Shown here: piece by piece, positions 9,404-21,790 of the stretch | Layout of the letters: every line of letters starts with the position of its first letter | Position numbering within the stretch: the first letter of the stretch is position 1 | Origin: Sabethes cyaneus | Taxonomy: Eukaryota > Arthropoda > Insecta > Diptera > Culicidae | Reading direction: 5' to 3' | NCBI RefSeq assembly: GCF_943734655.1 | Contig: NC_071354.1 | Coordinates: forward strand, 58,631,544-58,695,543 | Length of the DNA stretch: 64,000 nt | Program-made: the position numbers and the translations under genes | The notes under the pieces: generated by a model | Told to the model about the DNA's origin: nothing | What the model saw: only the letters and a program-made list of their open reading frames with translations | The model's database searches: none

Positions 9404-9920
9404 TCATTTTGGCCAGTATTTTGATCCAAATACTCCTCTGTGCGTCGATTGTTGCGGCATTTTTCACTACTTTTTCGGTGGATTTTTGCAGTTGCTGTTG
9501 TCATTTTTGCTGCTATTTTGTCGTGTTTTTGACGACATTTTACTGTCTTTTCTTTATTTTTTGTCATCTTTTCATCGTCTTTTGTTTCGTTGTTTAATTT
9601 GTTGTCTATACGTCACTTTTTTGCTATTGTTCATCATTCTATTTGTTATAATGAAAACAAAAATGTTAATCTTTTTACTGTCTTTCTGTCGTTCTTTCGT
9701 CGTCTCTCAGTTGAATATTTGTCATCTTTTATTGTACGGCGTCTTTTTGTCCTCATATGTGGTCTGTTTTTTCGCTGTTTTGGCGTCTTTTCGACGGATT
9801 TTCATGTTATTTTAATCGTATTTGCGTCATCGCCTTTTCGACGACTTTTAATCGTATTTTCTATATCTTTTCAGCACTTTTTCGTCATCTTCTCATCGGA
9901 AACTTATCCCACTGAGTTTT
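9404..9920 (+). repeat. Pyrimidine-rich degenerate minisatellite
   Basis: About 500 bp dominated by T and C, with recurring TCATCTTTT, TTTTTCGTC and GTCGTTTT words. Long frames in all three forward phases are F/L/C/S-rich, which is expected from such sequence and not evidence of membrane proteins. The edge at 9404-9447 is an inverted match to 8075-8120. Confidence 0.6.
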
Positions 9921-9944
9921 AATGGATGGAGTTGAGTGGATAGA

Positions 9945-10035
9945 GCAGAATAACAGATATGGCTTGTCACGCAAGCCGTAAATCAAAGACTCGAACCCAT
10001 AACTCTCGATTACCGGTCAAGTATACCCTAACCCA
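9945..10035 (-). mobile_element. Possible decayed tRNA-derived SINE
   Basis: On the minus strand GGGTTCGAGTC resembles box B, and TACTTGACCGGTAA upstream could be a degraded box A. No second copy is seen in the window, so this is tentative. It does not fold into a plausible tRNA. Confidence 0.3.
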
Positions 10036-10094
10036 AACCTGTCCTAACGCAATATTTTTGATTTATGTATAGAAGGTTTTCAGTTCATCCAAAG

Positions 10095-11810
10095 GATCAT
10101 TTTTCATACTTACTTACTTTACTTATGTGTCCATGTCCGCCGGTCCGGCAGAACAAAGGGATGAAATCAGAGATCTCCACTGCTGACGGTTACCCGCCAT
10201 GGCTTTTACCTGTCGCCAGGACAGGTTCTCGTCTACAGCCCGGATGTCGTTGGCTAGGCTGCGTCGCCATGAGCCTCTGGGTCTGCCTCTTCTACGCTGT
10301 CCTTGTGGATTCCAGTCGAGTGCTGCTCTGCAAACCTCGTTCGCTCCTTTCCTCAAGGTGTGTCCGATCCACTTCCACCTACGTTCACGAATTTCTGTGG
10401 CTATCGGCCGTTGATGACATCGACGATGGAGTTCCTCATTGGATAACCAGTTATTAGGCCACCAGGCACGAATGATGTATCACAGGCAACGGTTAATGAA
10501 TACCTGCAGTTTTTGCGTTGTCTCCGCTGAGACGCACCACGTTTCGCAGGCATACAGCAGTACGGATTTAACGTTTGAATTACAGATTCGGATTTTCGTA
10601 CGTAGTCGCAGACCTGCAAAGGCACCCCTGGCCTTCCTGATCCGTGTGGCTATATCAGGCTTGGTGCCATCATCGGGCGTTGTCTGGCTACCAAGATATT
10701 GAAAGGCGGCTACCTGCTCAATATGTTGTCCCGCTACTGTGAAGTTGGTGGAATTGTCAGTGTTCACTACCATAGACTTAGTTTTCGCTACATTGACTGT
10801 GAGACCTGCTGCCTGGGAGCTCTCGGAGAGGTCATCTAACTTGCTCTGCATATTGTTTCGGCGTTGTGCGAGCAAGACAATGTCGTCGGCTAGGTCGAGG
10901 TCATTTAGTTGCTCCATCGTTAGAGGATTCCAAGGCAATCCTCGATTTGGTCTACTGTCAATTGCTCCAACTAATATCTCATCCATAACGATGAGAAACA
11001 GAAGCGGTGATAAAATGCAGCCCTGTCTCACGCCAGCAGTAACCCTTATGGGGTCGGACAAGACGCCGTCGTGCAAAACCTTGCGCGAGAACACCTTGTA
11101 CTGAGCCTCGATGAGATGGACTAGCTTATCTGGAACTCCGGTACGCCTAAGTGCGCCCCAGATGTTTTCGTGTTTGAGTCGGTCGAACGCCTTTTCGAAG
11201 TCAACGAACACCAGCAGAAGAGAGTCCTGGAATTCGTTGATCTGCTCGAATATAATGCGGAGCCTTGTGATATGGTCTACACATGATCGACCAGCACGGA
11301 ATCCAGCTTGCTGCCGCCGGAGAGTAGCGTCGATCTTCTCCTGGATCCGGTTGAGAATTACCTTACAGAAAACTTTGAGAGTAATACAGAGCAACGTGAG
11401 TTACCGCATTCAGTTAGGTCTCCTTTCTTAGGGAATATGCCCTGCATCCAGTCCACAGGAAAAGTTGCGGTTTCCCATATATTGCTGAAAAGCTGATGCA
11501 TCATCTGGGCTGACAAAGATGGGTCAGCTTTGAGCATTTTGGCTGAAATACAGTCTATCCCTGGCGCTCTATTGGATATCATACTTTTGATGGCTGCTAC
11601 AATTTCAACCAGCGATGGCGCTTCCGAGTTGACACGATTAATTCGACGAACTGTAGGTGTCATACGCTGCAGGTTTTGTTGGTTTCTGACAGTTGAAACT
11701 CGGAAGAGTTGTTCAAAATGTTCAGTCCATCGCTTAAGCTGTTTTGTACGGTCAGTCAATAGTTGACCAGCTCTGTCCTTTAGCGGCAACTTTGTATTCA
11801 TCCTGGCACA
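10095..11810 (-). mobile_element. RTE-like non-LTR retrotransposon, 5'-truncated
   Basis: Minus-strand frames 11801-11358, 11394-10480 and 10356-10123 together encode a LINE reverse transcriptase. Seen: APGIDCISAKML, AGFRAGRSCVDH, the palm motif VFVDFEKAFDRL, GVRQGCILSPLLF, and LADDIVLLAQ where FADD or YADD is expected. The C-terminal region LLYACETWCV and RRRGRPRGSWRR is typical of RTE-like elements. At least two frameshifts (near 11380 and 10480-10360) break it, and the endonuclease is absent. The 3' end at about 10095-10115 is a short AAGT/TAAG repeat, as RTE-clade elements often have. It is a dead insertion. A fragment of the same family lies at 44826-45195. Confidence 0.82.
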
Positions 11811-13460
11811 ACTAAGACGGCTTTAACAGCTTTCATAGCGTGTTCATTTTTCATAGCATACATTTAATTTCCTTTCAGTGTTTGAAGCCTAGCTAGTATT
11901 TTTGTATATATATCAAAGTGAAAATTCATCATTACGTACAGATATACATGCTAATAAATCGTATTTGATGCGCAAAATTGGCATATCCGTACTATTTTGG
12001 AGGTGATATACGTGAGGAGAAATAATTATACGCATTTTATCTGTATAAGTATGTTTACACAATATAATCCTATTGGGCGCAACTATACAATTTTGAGCTT
12101 GTTTTTGTATATTTTACACAATAAAAATGATTTATATTCTAAAAAGCATGTCGAAAATTCTTATTAAATAGCAAAGCAATTAGTAGCGTGAAAAAAATTC
12201 CGTATAGTTTTCATCTGTTACATTCTACCCTGATCACCAAAATACTGAAGTATGTTATAATTCAATTGCCCCCATTTAATTTTAAACAAAAACGCGCTCT
12301 TCTACTCTTCAGAGTTAAATTAAACCGCAGTCAGTGTTATGAATGCTTTGAAGTGCACATTGTAAATCCTGAATCAAATCACATGAGTTATTTGTTCAAA
12401 TTTTATTCCGGACGCCCATTGAAAAACATCCTTTCGTGCGAATCTAAAATGAAAATCCTAAGGCTCGTATCAGGGCTGCACCAGGCATCGTATTTCATCG
12501 CACTGTCATACCGCGTGGCAGCATAGGCAGTCATGCGGAGAGCACACAGTTGGGTCCACCTAGCGGAAAAATATGCTCGTTTCATATATTGCTGGATTAT
12601 TCGGATTATCTGCGTTCAAATATTACATTTTTAATATCACAATCGTTATTATCCCGAAGTATAAATCCGATTTCAGTCTTGGACATGCAAGCATATTCTT
12701 TTTTTTTCAACTGTCCGCATTTTTACGGCTCACTGATGCTCATATCATCGGGGGAAAAGCTCGGTTTTATTGCATTCTGCATTACCGGCCTAGCTTACCG
12801 GGACGGCCGTTTAAGCCGCCAGGTGCATGATGGGTGTGATTGAATATACATATGAGAGCAGTATGTGGGGCTGGCCTATGCACTAGGTAACTATTAGTGC
12901 AAAAGTGCAAACAATGTTCTATTACACTCGTATTCTGCTTCTGTTTCCATTGCACTTCTGACGAGTGATGCAATTTACCATAATCACTCCGATAAAATAA
13001 TGATAATCCCAGGACCGGGTTTCTTACGGTGCTTCATAGGTTTCCAATAGGCAATTATTGTTATGACTCCTACTACTAGGATGATCCAGTTGAGTGTGAA
13101 GTTCTAACTAATCGTTCGAAAATTAAATTACTAACGTTCATCGAATACATATATAATCAATCAAATAATCACACAGTAAGATGCTCTTCCTTGTAAAGTC
13201 TTAAGGACCGGAACCAGGGAAAGTCTTTACTGTTCCCTGGACTTAACGATTACTGTTGGCTAATGGGTAATCCTGATCACAATCCATTTTGTTATTTCTC
13301 TCATTTTATTGCTCACTTGTTCTATCTCGTTAGGTTCCGCTTTCAATACTATAACGTAAAATTCAGCACTAGGTGGAAATTTCAGGAAAATAATTTCGCC
13401 TGCCATAATCTACATCTCATCCGGCATACAGACGAAACAGTCATTCTTCATAATTAACTT
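11811..13460. other. Intergenic, no gene recognised
   Basis: AT-rich, with small unrecognised frames at 12188-12526 (plus) and 12403-12585 (minus). No transposon ends were found. Confidence 0.35.
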
Positions 13461-15954
13461 CAAATTGCCTAATAAGAATGAACTGCCATTACCATTCGCT
13501 CATTATCTTCCAGGTCATCTACTTCCCTCCGAGAAACTTGCCGTCTTTGATAAATCACAGAAACGGAGATGGAAAATGCAAACTGTGAGCGTAAAAAAGG
13601 CGCTGACAGGCAAAAGGATTTTTCATTTTCGCACCCTGGCACGCCGTTCTGCCCCACCGTTTCCCATTTTGCTAGGCTAATTTCTCCATCCTTTCGTTGT
13701 CCGGGTCCCGTTTACAATATGGCAGCAAGGACAGCCAGCTTATTGATTAAAATTTGCTTGAATTTTTATTCAAAGGATGTCCCATCATGCTCAGCTTCCT
13801 GCTCCCGGTGCCGTACCCGGTGCTTGGCCTAGCCATTGTACTTGTGCCATCTTTACTATGGGTGAATTTCCCCCGGGGACTGGGCCACCCGGCTGACAGG
13901 ATCAAGAATGCTCACGACCTCCAAGGCCCGGAAGATGGCAAAGAATAATGGAGGTCACGGCTGGATGACATAAATCTTGCCACCAAAATCTGTGCGACGT
14001 TAGCGAAATTATAAAACCTTCGTGCCGGCCGGTCGGGTCGATCGGCTCGCTGGGGATTTGCCTGTGCAGCGGAATGCAGCACGATTAGTAAATATGATAG
14101 AAAAAGGTAGGGAAGGTGACTATTTCCATATTTTCTCAGAATTCTAATTTTAAAATTGATTTTTTCATCATTTTGTGTCATTTGACTATGTTATTATTTC
14201 CAATTTTAAAGCGATTGCCTATTGAATATACATATTCTTACAAAGAGCTTGTTGAAATAAAGCATAATCACATAATTAATTTTCTTGTTCATAATTTACA
14301 GTATAATTACATGTTGTACTTTGTTTGACAATGATTAGTATGGAAGCATACTGCTTTCGGTATTTGAAATTCATGAATAATGAAGGAACATAAAATGAGC
14401 AACTGCACCACATGGAGTGACTGTTCATTACGCTAGACAACCAACCATACTAATGCCCCTAGATCCGAATCACCAGCAACGTCCTCTTTAGCCAGCAGTC
14501 TAACCCCCTAAGGGAAAAATTGTTTGTTAATGTCACTCATTTTGACACCACAATAAACCAACACCAATTCGAACAATCACCCACTGGAGACTGATTTGTT
14601 TTCCAGATGCCTTGATTATCGACTTCACATTCGTAGTCGCCTACCGATTGCGACCGTATAGCCGGAATAGAGCGGTCGGGTTCCGGCCGTCATCTGGTTC
14701 CGAATGCTCCGGAAGCCGGGCATAGGCCACATACGCAGCAAAAGGTTTATTCATTTTCGGGAAGCAAACAATTTGTTCCCATCACATTTGGCCAACAGCA
14801 ATAGTCTATACGTGTGCCTAGTCTCAGGGCCTAAGATAGAGATGGAAACCGAGGTCACATATGATTGTAAAGCATATGCAAATCAAGTCTCCAGCCGACA
14901 CTGTTAGAGTAACTTCTTCATTTGTAGTGAAAAGTGAAAACTTGCATATTCTAATTTATTTGATTCTTTAAAAATATACTCAAATTATTTTCTAAAAATT
15001 GAAGTACTGAGAACAAAAACTTACAATTATGCTAATTGAGTTACACGGTTGGAAAAAGGTGCTGTTACCCCCGGGTGGACATTCCGGTGCTTGTCTGTGT
15101 ATTTTGTAAACAGAAATTGCATGGTCTTCCGAACGGCTTGAGTTTGGCTGCATGCTCGTTGTGTTGGCAATGCCGATGCGATGTTCTCCAGGACACGAAA
15201 CGACCAAAGCGATGACACTCTGTTTCCAGTTGGACTGACTGAGTTGGATTGCAATATTGCAAGGAAATTCTCATATAAACCTGCCGGTACCACTCCGAAC
15301 AAAAACTGGTCGGTATGTAATATGTTTGCTGTGTAAACATCGTTTGCCGCTATCGCAGTAGGTGGAATCCTCGGCTGACTAGGTACCAATTTGGAACCCA
15401 CAGAGCTGTGGCGCTGCTGCCGTGGAGTGAGGATCTAAGCTGGAAGTGTTCTTGAGCCTCCCACACCTACCTACGTATGAGCTGTGCCTGTCACGTTAGT
15501 CAACAGAATTTGTTTTCGAACCCCGTCGTCGCCCTTCGCCCGGGTGGAAAACAGTCGAACAGTACGCAAACAACACGCAATAACATCTAGCCCAGGGGGA
15601 AATGTTTTCACATTTTCTTGCAAACCTGAAGATGGTTTAGAAGGAGAAAAATGCTGATTGTGCTTACTAATAAATCTGTCACATGTGTGATTGTTTTAAT
15701 TGCAAGGTCGAAGGCGAAGGTAAGATATGGCATAAAATTGCAAATTCGAAACTGGTGAGCTGTCACACACTACACAGACAGAGTGCTCATATTTTTTCTC
15801 GTCCCAAGAGTCTCAAATGTCAACGTCTGAATAATATATTATTGCTTTTTCGCATCATTTTACACAGAATTTCATGCTAATATTGTCAACATATTAGGGC
15901 ATAACCATGTATAATATAACTAAACGGTCTGTAAATATGTTTGTGATCCATTAG
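13461..15954. other. Intergenic, no gene recognised
   Basis: Mixed composition, somewhat GC-richer at 13680-14060 and 15040-15600. Overlapping minus frames at 14992-15401 have no recognisable domain. No repeats or RNA genes seen. Confidence 0.35.
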
Positions 15955-15959
15955 ATGTT

Positions 15960-16530
15960 AGTTCTGTATAGTCTCTGTTGCCAAGGTTTACCTTACGGTT
16001 TTCGTTACAGGTTAGATGCAAAATTAACAAAAAAATGGTACAGAAACGTGAATTTTCATCTGTTTGTGGACTTTAAGGCGGCGTACGATTCAGTCAAACG
16101 AAATGAGCCGTGGCAGATAATGCTAGAACATGATTTTCCAACGGAACTGATTACGCTGGTTCGTGCGACACTGGTTGGGTTAAAATCATGCGTCAGAATA
16201 GTGGGTGAGCCCTTAGTAGACCAGGCTGTCGTGACGTTGGATGGACTGAAGCAAGGGGATGCACTCTCTAACCATTATCATTATGAAATCACACTCACTC
16301 TCTAACTCTACTCTAACTCTAATCATTATGAAATCTCACCTCTCTTGGTTTTGCGGATGACGTTGATATCATCGAAATCAATCGTAGACCATTGGAAGAA
16401 GCCTTTTAAACGGGAAGCAGCGAGATTGGGAATTACCATTGACGCCACCAAGACGAAGTACATGGTTGCTGGCAGGGAACGTAGGACTCCAAATGGTGTT
16501 GGGGCCGAGGTGAAGGTGGATGGGTAAAGA
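15960..16530 (+). mobile_element. LINE reverse transcriptase fragment
   Basis: Encodes the palm of a non-LTR reverse transcriptase: FHLFVDFKAAYDSVKRNE, LITLVRATL, VTLDGLKQGDALSN, then, after a gap and frameshift, KREAARLGITIDATKTKYMV. The FADD segment survives only partly (LLGFADD-like region around 16345 is scrambled). It is the same family as the minus-strand fragment at 61000-61340. Truncated at both ends, with a SINE and repeats downstream. The clade is not firmly assigned (RTE/I-like). Confidence 0.75.
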
Positions 16531-16534
16531 TATA

Positions 16535-16605
16535 AAGAGCTAGTACCGAATGGCTGAATCACGAATGGCCGAAATCCAAATGACCGAATTCCAACAACAG
16601 TCAAA
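16535..16605 (+). repeat. Short degenerate CGAATGGC repeat
   Basis: ACCGAATGGCTGAA, ACGAATGGCCGAA and ATGACCGAATT follow each other with a period of about 14-18 bp. A related degenerate repeat occurs near 19290-19375. Confidence 0.5.
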
Positions 16606-16608
16606 GCA

Positions 16609-16750
16609 AAGCAAAGCCTAGGTGCTACATTCCGTTATCGAAACTTGACCTTCTGTTTTTATACGACAGACTTCGCAGCCAGCTGTTAGAGTACAGGACA
16701 ATTGCAGGGCCAGTTACTACGATCCTATTGACTTTAACAGCCTCTGACCA
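16609..16750 (-). mobile_element. SINE family B, copy 2
   Basis: Inverted copy with a visible (GCAAA)n end at 16609-16625 (TTTGC repeats on the element strand), the CTAGGTGCTACATTCCG segment and the CTTCGCAGCCAGCTGTTAGA core. The tRNA-like head is truncated at the junction with the Jockey fragment. Confidence 0.75.
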
Positions 16751-17640
16751 TCAAATTTTATTACGGAAACTCCAACGGCTTTGACGACACGTTTCAGCCG
16801 TATTTGATGAATCGTAGACTCTCAGTAAATCTAGGTTCTATCGAGTCCTGTCATTCTTGCAATAAATATGGTGTTCCACAGGGAAGAGACCTAGGACCGT
16901 TACTTTTTCTCATATACTTTAACGATCTGTCCTTTGTAATACCAACTGGATGCATGGAATTTCGTGTTCTACTAAGGCGTTCCAAAAATTTCAGTCAACT
17001 GGATGCAAGCTGAATGCGGATGATTTGAAAATAATCCTCGTCGAATGGACAGTATAAGACTGCAAGCAGCTACAAACTCTTGAGGCCTATTTGCTGATTG
17101 GTGTCGTGTGAACAACCTCTCAACGTCTCCAAATGTTCTGTCATCACATTTACCAGAAGTAAATGTCCAATCATAGACGATTATGTAATCGAAGGGTCTC
17201 CTTTACAACGTGTTGCCATTGTTAAAGACCTGGGTGTTGAACTGGACTCTAAGCTCATCTTTCAACTCCACTATTCCGGTATTATATCAAAAGCAAATCG
17301 AAACCTGGGATTTATTATGTGCTTAGCCAAGAAATTTCGGGATTCGTACTGCCTGGTTGCCCTCTACTTTTCATCAGTACGGTCCATTCTAGATACGGCT
17401 TCTGTGGTTTGGAGTCCGCATACACAAGTGTAGATATCAAGAATCGAGTTTTTTTCAAAAGAGATTCATTCACGCACGCATTCAGATTTCTTTCATGTTC
17501 GGACCCAGTCAATCTTCCGCCATATGAAGACTGGTGCAGATCGTTAAACATGGATACGCTAGCCAAAAGAAGCAATGTTTCGAGTACCACATTTGTCGCC
17601 AAGCTACCATCCAAACCGGTTTGAGAATGATTCTCTTGTT
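16750..17640 (+). mobile_element. Jockey-type reverse transcriptase fragment
   Basis: Degenerate frames in several phases: YGVPQGRDLGPLLFLIYFNDL (thumb side of the RT), NVSKCSVITFTRSK, VKDLGVELDSKLIF, ANRNLGFIMCLAKKF and LPPYEDWCRSLNMDTLAKR. These match in order the intact Jockey copy at 40520-42616. The YADD block is lost between 17000 and 17060. Stops and frameshifts make it a pseudogene. Confidence 0.78.
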
Positions 17641-17814
17641 GTCAATTATGCTCTTATGCTCGGGCGAAAACTGAACCTGTGAAATATTTTTTTCAGAACT
17701 TTTAAATATTGGTATTGCAAGGATGATTCGATAATCAAATGCAAGATGAAAAAAAACACAGTTTAAATCTTCTATGCTAGGGTCATTTTCTGTGTTTGCT
17801 TGTTCATTTTTCCT

Positions 17815-18108
17815 ACTTACTTTACTTTATTTTGTTTCACTGTGGTGGCGACGGTCCATTATCGATCTAGCGTTGAACAAATTATGATCCTCCGGTACTG
17901 TCGGTCCTGGACAGCTGTTATTCAATCAAATTGAACTCCAACTAAATACGCATTGTTCTCGACAGCGCACATCCATCGGGCTGCTTCAAAATCTAGAATC
18001 TTCCTGGTTCTTTGCTGAAAATAGTTTTGATTACTATTTCGTCGGGCATTCTTGCCACGTGCCCAGCCTATCGTAGCTTGCCACATTGTACTTCCTTTAC
18101 TATATAGC
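17815..18108 (-). mobile_element. LINE 3'-end fragment
   Basis: On the minus strand AGHVARMPDE is read near 18050-18080, the conserved C-terminal motif of the LINE families at 37640 and 51240. It is followed by a short AAGTAAAGTAAG tail at about 17812-17835. The helitron-like element inserted right at its upstream edge (18112). Confidence 0.6.
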
Positions 18109-18144
18109 ATACTAGCTGACCCGACAAACTTCGTATTGCCACAA

Positions 18145-19640
18145 ACAGAGGTGGTATAAACCGCAGCGCAGACCAAAAGACACACATTCTTAAAAAACAC
18201 TACACTCGCCATGCGGTGTGTGTTCGCCCACAAATTCCTTTCAATGTCTCTTTTGCTAAACACGCTCTTTCGTGTTTTACGCGCACCAGGAAAAGGCAGT
18301 CGCAAACGCAGAGTGATAAATTTGCTGCGTGCTTTACCACACCAAGAGCCGCACTCTGCGCGGCTGGATTGTACACCCTGCGCTCGGTCAGTTGAAGTGG
18401 TGTGATTGAAAAAAACATTTTTACTGTTGCGTCGCCTGATCCGTACTAACTTAACATAGACCATATTAGTTGTTCAGTGCAGCGTGTATTTTCACTTTTA
18501 AAAGGGCAGAAAATTTGTAAATACAAAACAATTTTTTTGCGTTAATTCCGCACGGAGTGTGGCGAAGGGCAGCACCAAGTGCTGTTTGGATGGTCACTCG
18601 CTGGGCGATTTTCACCGAGTGCTGTCGTTCGCTCCCACTCCGCTTTCGCTCGTACGCTGTGTGCATATAAGCTGTAGAGGTGTGTTGCCGAATCGCTCTG
18701 TGCGACAAGAAATAATATTGGAACATTGGGCGCATAGTGTGAGCGAATGACAGCCCTGGCCATAAATTAACCTGTGTTGTACATAAATCATGAATCTCGG
18801 ATGATCTTTGTCACAATCTCGAGTTTTGCAAGTTTCTGAGGAGTTCAACCTTAGATGATTCATTTTGGCAGTTACGTAACTATGAAAGCATCTCAGGTAA
18901 CCAATAAGCATCATCAATGCTATTCAAATATAGGCCAACAAGCATTTAAGTCGCCTTAAATGCTACTTAAATGCTATTTTGGCAAAATATACAGCTACTT
19001 TACTAATAACCTTCTTATAGTGCTGACAATGCTAATTTACAGCTAATTACCGACACGAAGAATTTGAATACAATTTTGGATGCCAATTTACAACACCTAT
19101 GCAGTCAAAAAGCTAACATACAATAACGTGTAGTATAAAATGCCAGATACGCTGATTTGCTGCTTACGTTAAGGCATATTAGTTACCTGGAATGGGTAGT
19201 TTAATATACAAATTCCCTCATTGCATAGCCAGAAAGCGAATAGTAATATTCGCCATGATTGTACGTGCAGTTATCAACATTGACGGTACATTACGCCGAA
19301 TATCATTTTGCGAAAAACCTTAAGCGGAATGTACCATTTCACGGAAATTTTTTTGTGGAAAGTACCATTTCGCGATCCTCTCCTTACTCGCTGTCGCTCG
19401 TTCCAGGAAACTCAGGTAGTCATAGGAAAATAAATAAACCTAGACAGTAGTGATTTCTGCAGGGAGTTGCCTCCCAACAGTGGGCGGCGCTTCCGACGGT
19501 GGGTCGCCGGCAACACTCGCGGCCGTCTCGTCCTGAATGATCTAGTGTTACTATAGATAATTTTTGTGGTCTTGTTATTGACTAATGTTTTATGGAAGAG
19601 TCTCGAATTTCTCGAGTTCGATTAGTTTTTGAGTTTCACA
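18145..19640. other. Interior specific to helitron-like copy 1
   Basis: Not present in the 51982-53838 copy. It includes a GC-rich stretch rich in CTCGC/GCGAG words (18200-18740), a repetitive block built on AAGCATTTAAGT and AAATGCTA (18900-19000) and a degenerate CGAATGTACCATT repeat (19285-19375). It may be captured DNA or later insertions. No gene recognised. Confidence 0.4.
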
Positions 19641-19659
19641 AAAATTTCTGTTTTATTTG

Positions 19660-20170
19660 TATGAGAGTCCATATCCCCCTACCACAGGGGTGAGAGGTCT
19701 CTAACTATCATAAAATAAATTCAAGACTCAAAAATCTCCTACATGCCAAATTTGGTTCCTTGATTAGTATTCAAATTAAAAGGAAATTTGTATTTCATTT
19801 GTATGGGAGCCCCCCTCTTAAAATGGGAAGGGGTCGTAGTTCACCATAGAAAATTTTTTTGCCATCTAAAACTCCCACATGCCAAATTTGGTTCCATTTG
19901 CTTGATTAGGTCTCGAGATAAGAGGAAATTTGCATTTCATTTGTATGGAAGCCCACTCTCTTAAAGGGGAGAGGACTTATAATTCCCCTTATAAAGAGGG
20001 GAGGGGTCTCAATTTACCATAGAATAAATTCTTGTCACCGAAACACCCACATGCCAAATTTTGTTCCATTTGCTTGATTAGTTCTCGAGTTATGCAGAAA
20101 TTTGTGTTTCATTTATATAGGAGCCCCCCCCCCCACTTTTAGTGTGGGGAGGGGTCTCTAACCATCACTA
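19660..20170 (-). repeat. Short tandem array inside helitron-like copy 1
   Basis: Four units of roughly 150-170 bp, each with a CTCCCATACAAATGAAAT-type segment, an AACTCGAGAACTAATCAAG segment and an AATTTGGCATGT segment on the minus strand. They correspond to the first and last units of the larger array at 52110-53780. Confidence 0.7.
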
Positions 20171-20255
20171 AAACCTTTCCTGGCCCCAAAAACCTCTACA
20201 TGCAAATGTTCACGCCGATTGGTTCAGTAGTTTTCGATTCTATAAGGAACATGCG

Positions 20256-20277
20256 GACAGACAGACAGACAGACAGA
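20256..20277 (+). repeat. (GACA)n microsatellite
   Basis: About five GACA repeats near the 3' end of the helitron-like element, the counterpart of the longer array at 52005-52042. Confidence 0.85.
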
Positions 20278-20304
20278 TAGAAATCCTTTTTTATAGGTAT
20301 AGAT

Positions 20305-20755
20305 TTGTATTCTTGATATAGCTCGTGGTTCAAGTTTCTGTGCCGCACTCCATTTTCCATTTTGCCACTAAGTATCGATCGCAGATGGCCTCCCAGATGG
20401 TTTCGAGGTAAAAGTTATAAAAGTGTTTGTCAAGCTTCTACCAACAAAACAAAAAAAAGTTTGTTCCAATACGTTCTGTAGTTTCTGAGAAAAAGGTACA
20501 TAAAGTTTGAAAAGCGTGGTGTTTCAGGAGCGGAATTCTTATGTGTATGATCGTTTTTCGGCCACTTACCGTAGTCGGATCATTACAAAATTAGTATCAA
20601 AATAAGCGGAAAAGACTGCAGAATCAAAATCTGAATCAGAAAAGTAATAAAGTTTTTGAAAGTTTTAGTCGTTTATGTCCCCTTAACAGGTTAAAATGAT
20701 TCGTCGATGAGCATCTCAATGCCGGTATAACGGAATTAAATAAAAAGGAAATAAA
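20305..20755. other. Intergenic, no gene recognised
   Basis: AT-rich filler between the helitron-like element and a decayed LINE. Confidence 0.3.
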
Positions 20756-20759
20756 CCTA

Positions 20760-21605
20760 GGGGTACCTACAAACGATAACAGCATCCCGGGTCCCGATCT
20801 CGAAGACATTCGGCGAGAAATCGGTCTACTGAATAATAGAGCTGCTTGAAAGGACCAATTCCTTGCAGTGCTCTACAAAAACTACAAGAAACCACTAGTA
20901 ACGGCACTTTAATGGATAATTTCAGTATCTGGCAGGAGGAGAAACTGCTGGAGGAGCGGAAGATGTGGTTTGTCAAATCTACGAAAATTAGTTCAATTGC
21001 TGTAATAACCTGATCAACGTCGCCCACAGTGTGCTCAACCAATTTTTGTTATGTCGTCTCTGCCCAATAGCAAGAGAAATCGTGATGCAGTATTAGATGG
21101 GTTTTATAGAGGCGCATTTCCCACTGCGACAAATCCTCCAGAAATGCCGAAAGCGCAACGTGCCTACGAATCATATTTTTGTGATTTCAGGGCAGCATAC
21201 GATAGAGTCGAGTGCGAACAGGTACGGCAAGTTGAACAAATGTAAAAGGTCTACTATGATTTGACGATTAAATAAATAAATAAGTGACTATTGACCGCGA
21301 TGAACTGGAAGTGGTTGATAAGTTCATATATCTGGGGTCTCTGCTCACTAAGACTGTGTGAGATATCGCGAAATTTCCGACAGTAATACAAGCAAGGAGA
21401 TTTAACGACGCATTCCACCTGGAAGCTGAGTCTATTTTCCCTCTTAGAGGCGCTTCAAGCAAGCAGCATACGCGCCGTGCTAGATGGCTCGGTCAGCTTG
21501 AAGCCGACTTGCATGTGTTGAGACGCTCAACGAATTGGCGACGAGGATCTCCGTACCGAGTGCAGCGAAGAGAAGTTGCCACCTCGGCTCTATGCTGCTA
21601 GAAGT
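20760..21605 (+). mobile_element. Highly decayed LINE
   Basis: Plus-strand frames with many stops read IRREIGLLNNRAA.KDQFLAV, LYKNYKKPLVTAL, CDFRAAYDRVE and, after a deletion at 21240-21290, DRDELEVVDKFIYLGSLLT, then RRARWLGQLEADLHVLR. These are, in order, pieces of the RT and C-terminal region of the LINE families at 37640 and 49660. A short TAAATAAATAAATAA tail from another element interrupts it at about 21266-21285. Confidence 0.7.
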
Positions 21606-21790
21606 AAGAAGTAAGGCCGAATTATATTTTTTAACATTTGACCAATGCATATGCATAATGCATATAATTTGTTATTCTATAATATATTTATGTTTTACGT
21701 ACTTGTAAATAAGATGGGTTTTTACGCTACTTTAAGGATGCGTAGACCGTGCAACTCCAGCCCAAGTAATAATCCAATAGCAAATTGGTC
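21606..21790 (+). mobile_element. Jockey 3'-UTR remnant
   Basis: Closely resembles the 3' UTR of the plus-strand Jockey element at 36330-36480 (TTTTTAACA.TTGACCAATG, GGGTTTTT.CGC, GTGCAACTC). Only the untranslated end remains. Confidence 0.6.

Larger units (their letters stand above)
18112..20304 (+). mobile_element. Helentron/mini-me-like non-autonomous element, copy 1
   Basis: Begins CTAGCTGACCCGACAAACTT and ends with a (GACA)n microsatellite followed by TTTTATAGGTATAGAT. The element at 51982-53838 has the same two ends in the opposite orientation, which fixes the limits. Between the ends lie about 1.5 kb of sequence not shared with the second copy (18145-19640) and then about four degenerate tandem units (19660-20170). 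There are no terminal inverted repeats, no coding sequence and a GTCY-type microsatellite. This fits the mini-me/DINE class derived from Helentrons. The class is an inference from structure. Confidence 0.65.

Noticed and set aside
9264..9922. Overlapping frames of 74-183 residues resembling membrane proteins
   Set aside because: They lie in a T/C-only repeat and are open in all three forward phases, and the hydrophobicity follows from poly-T codons.
17922..18464. 180-residue minus frame taken as a gene
   Set aside because: It runs across the junction of a LINE 3' fragment and the helitron-like element, so its two halves have different origins.
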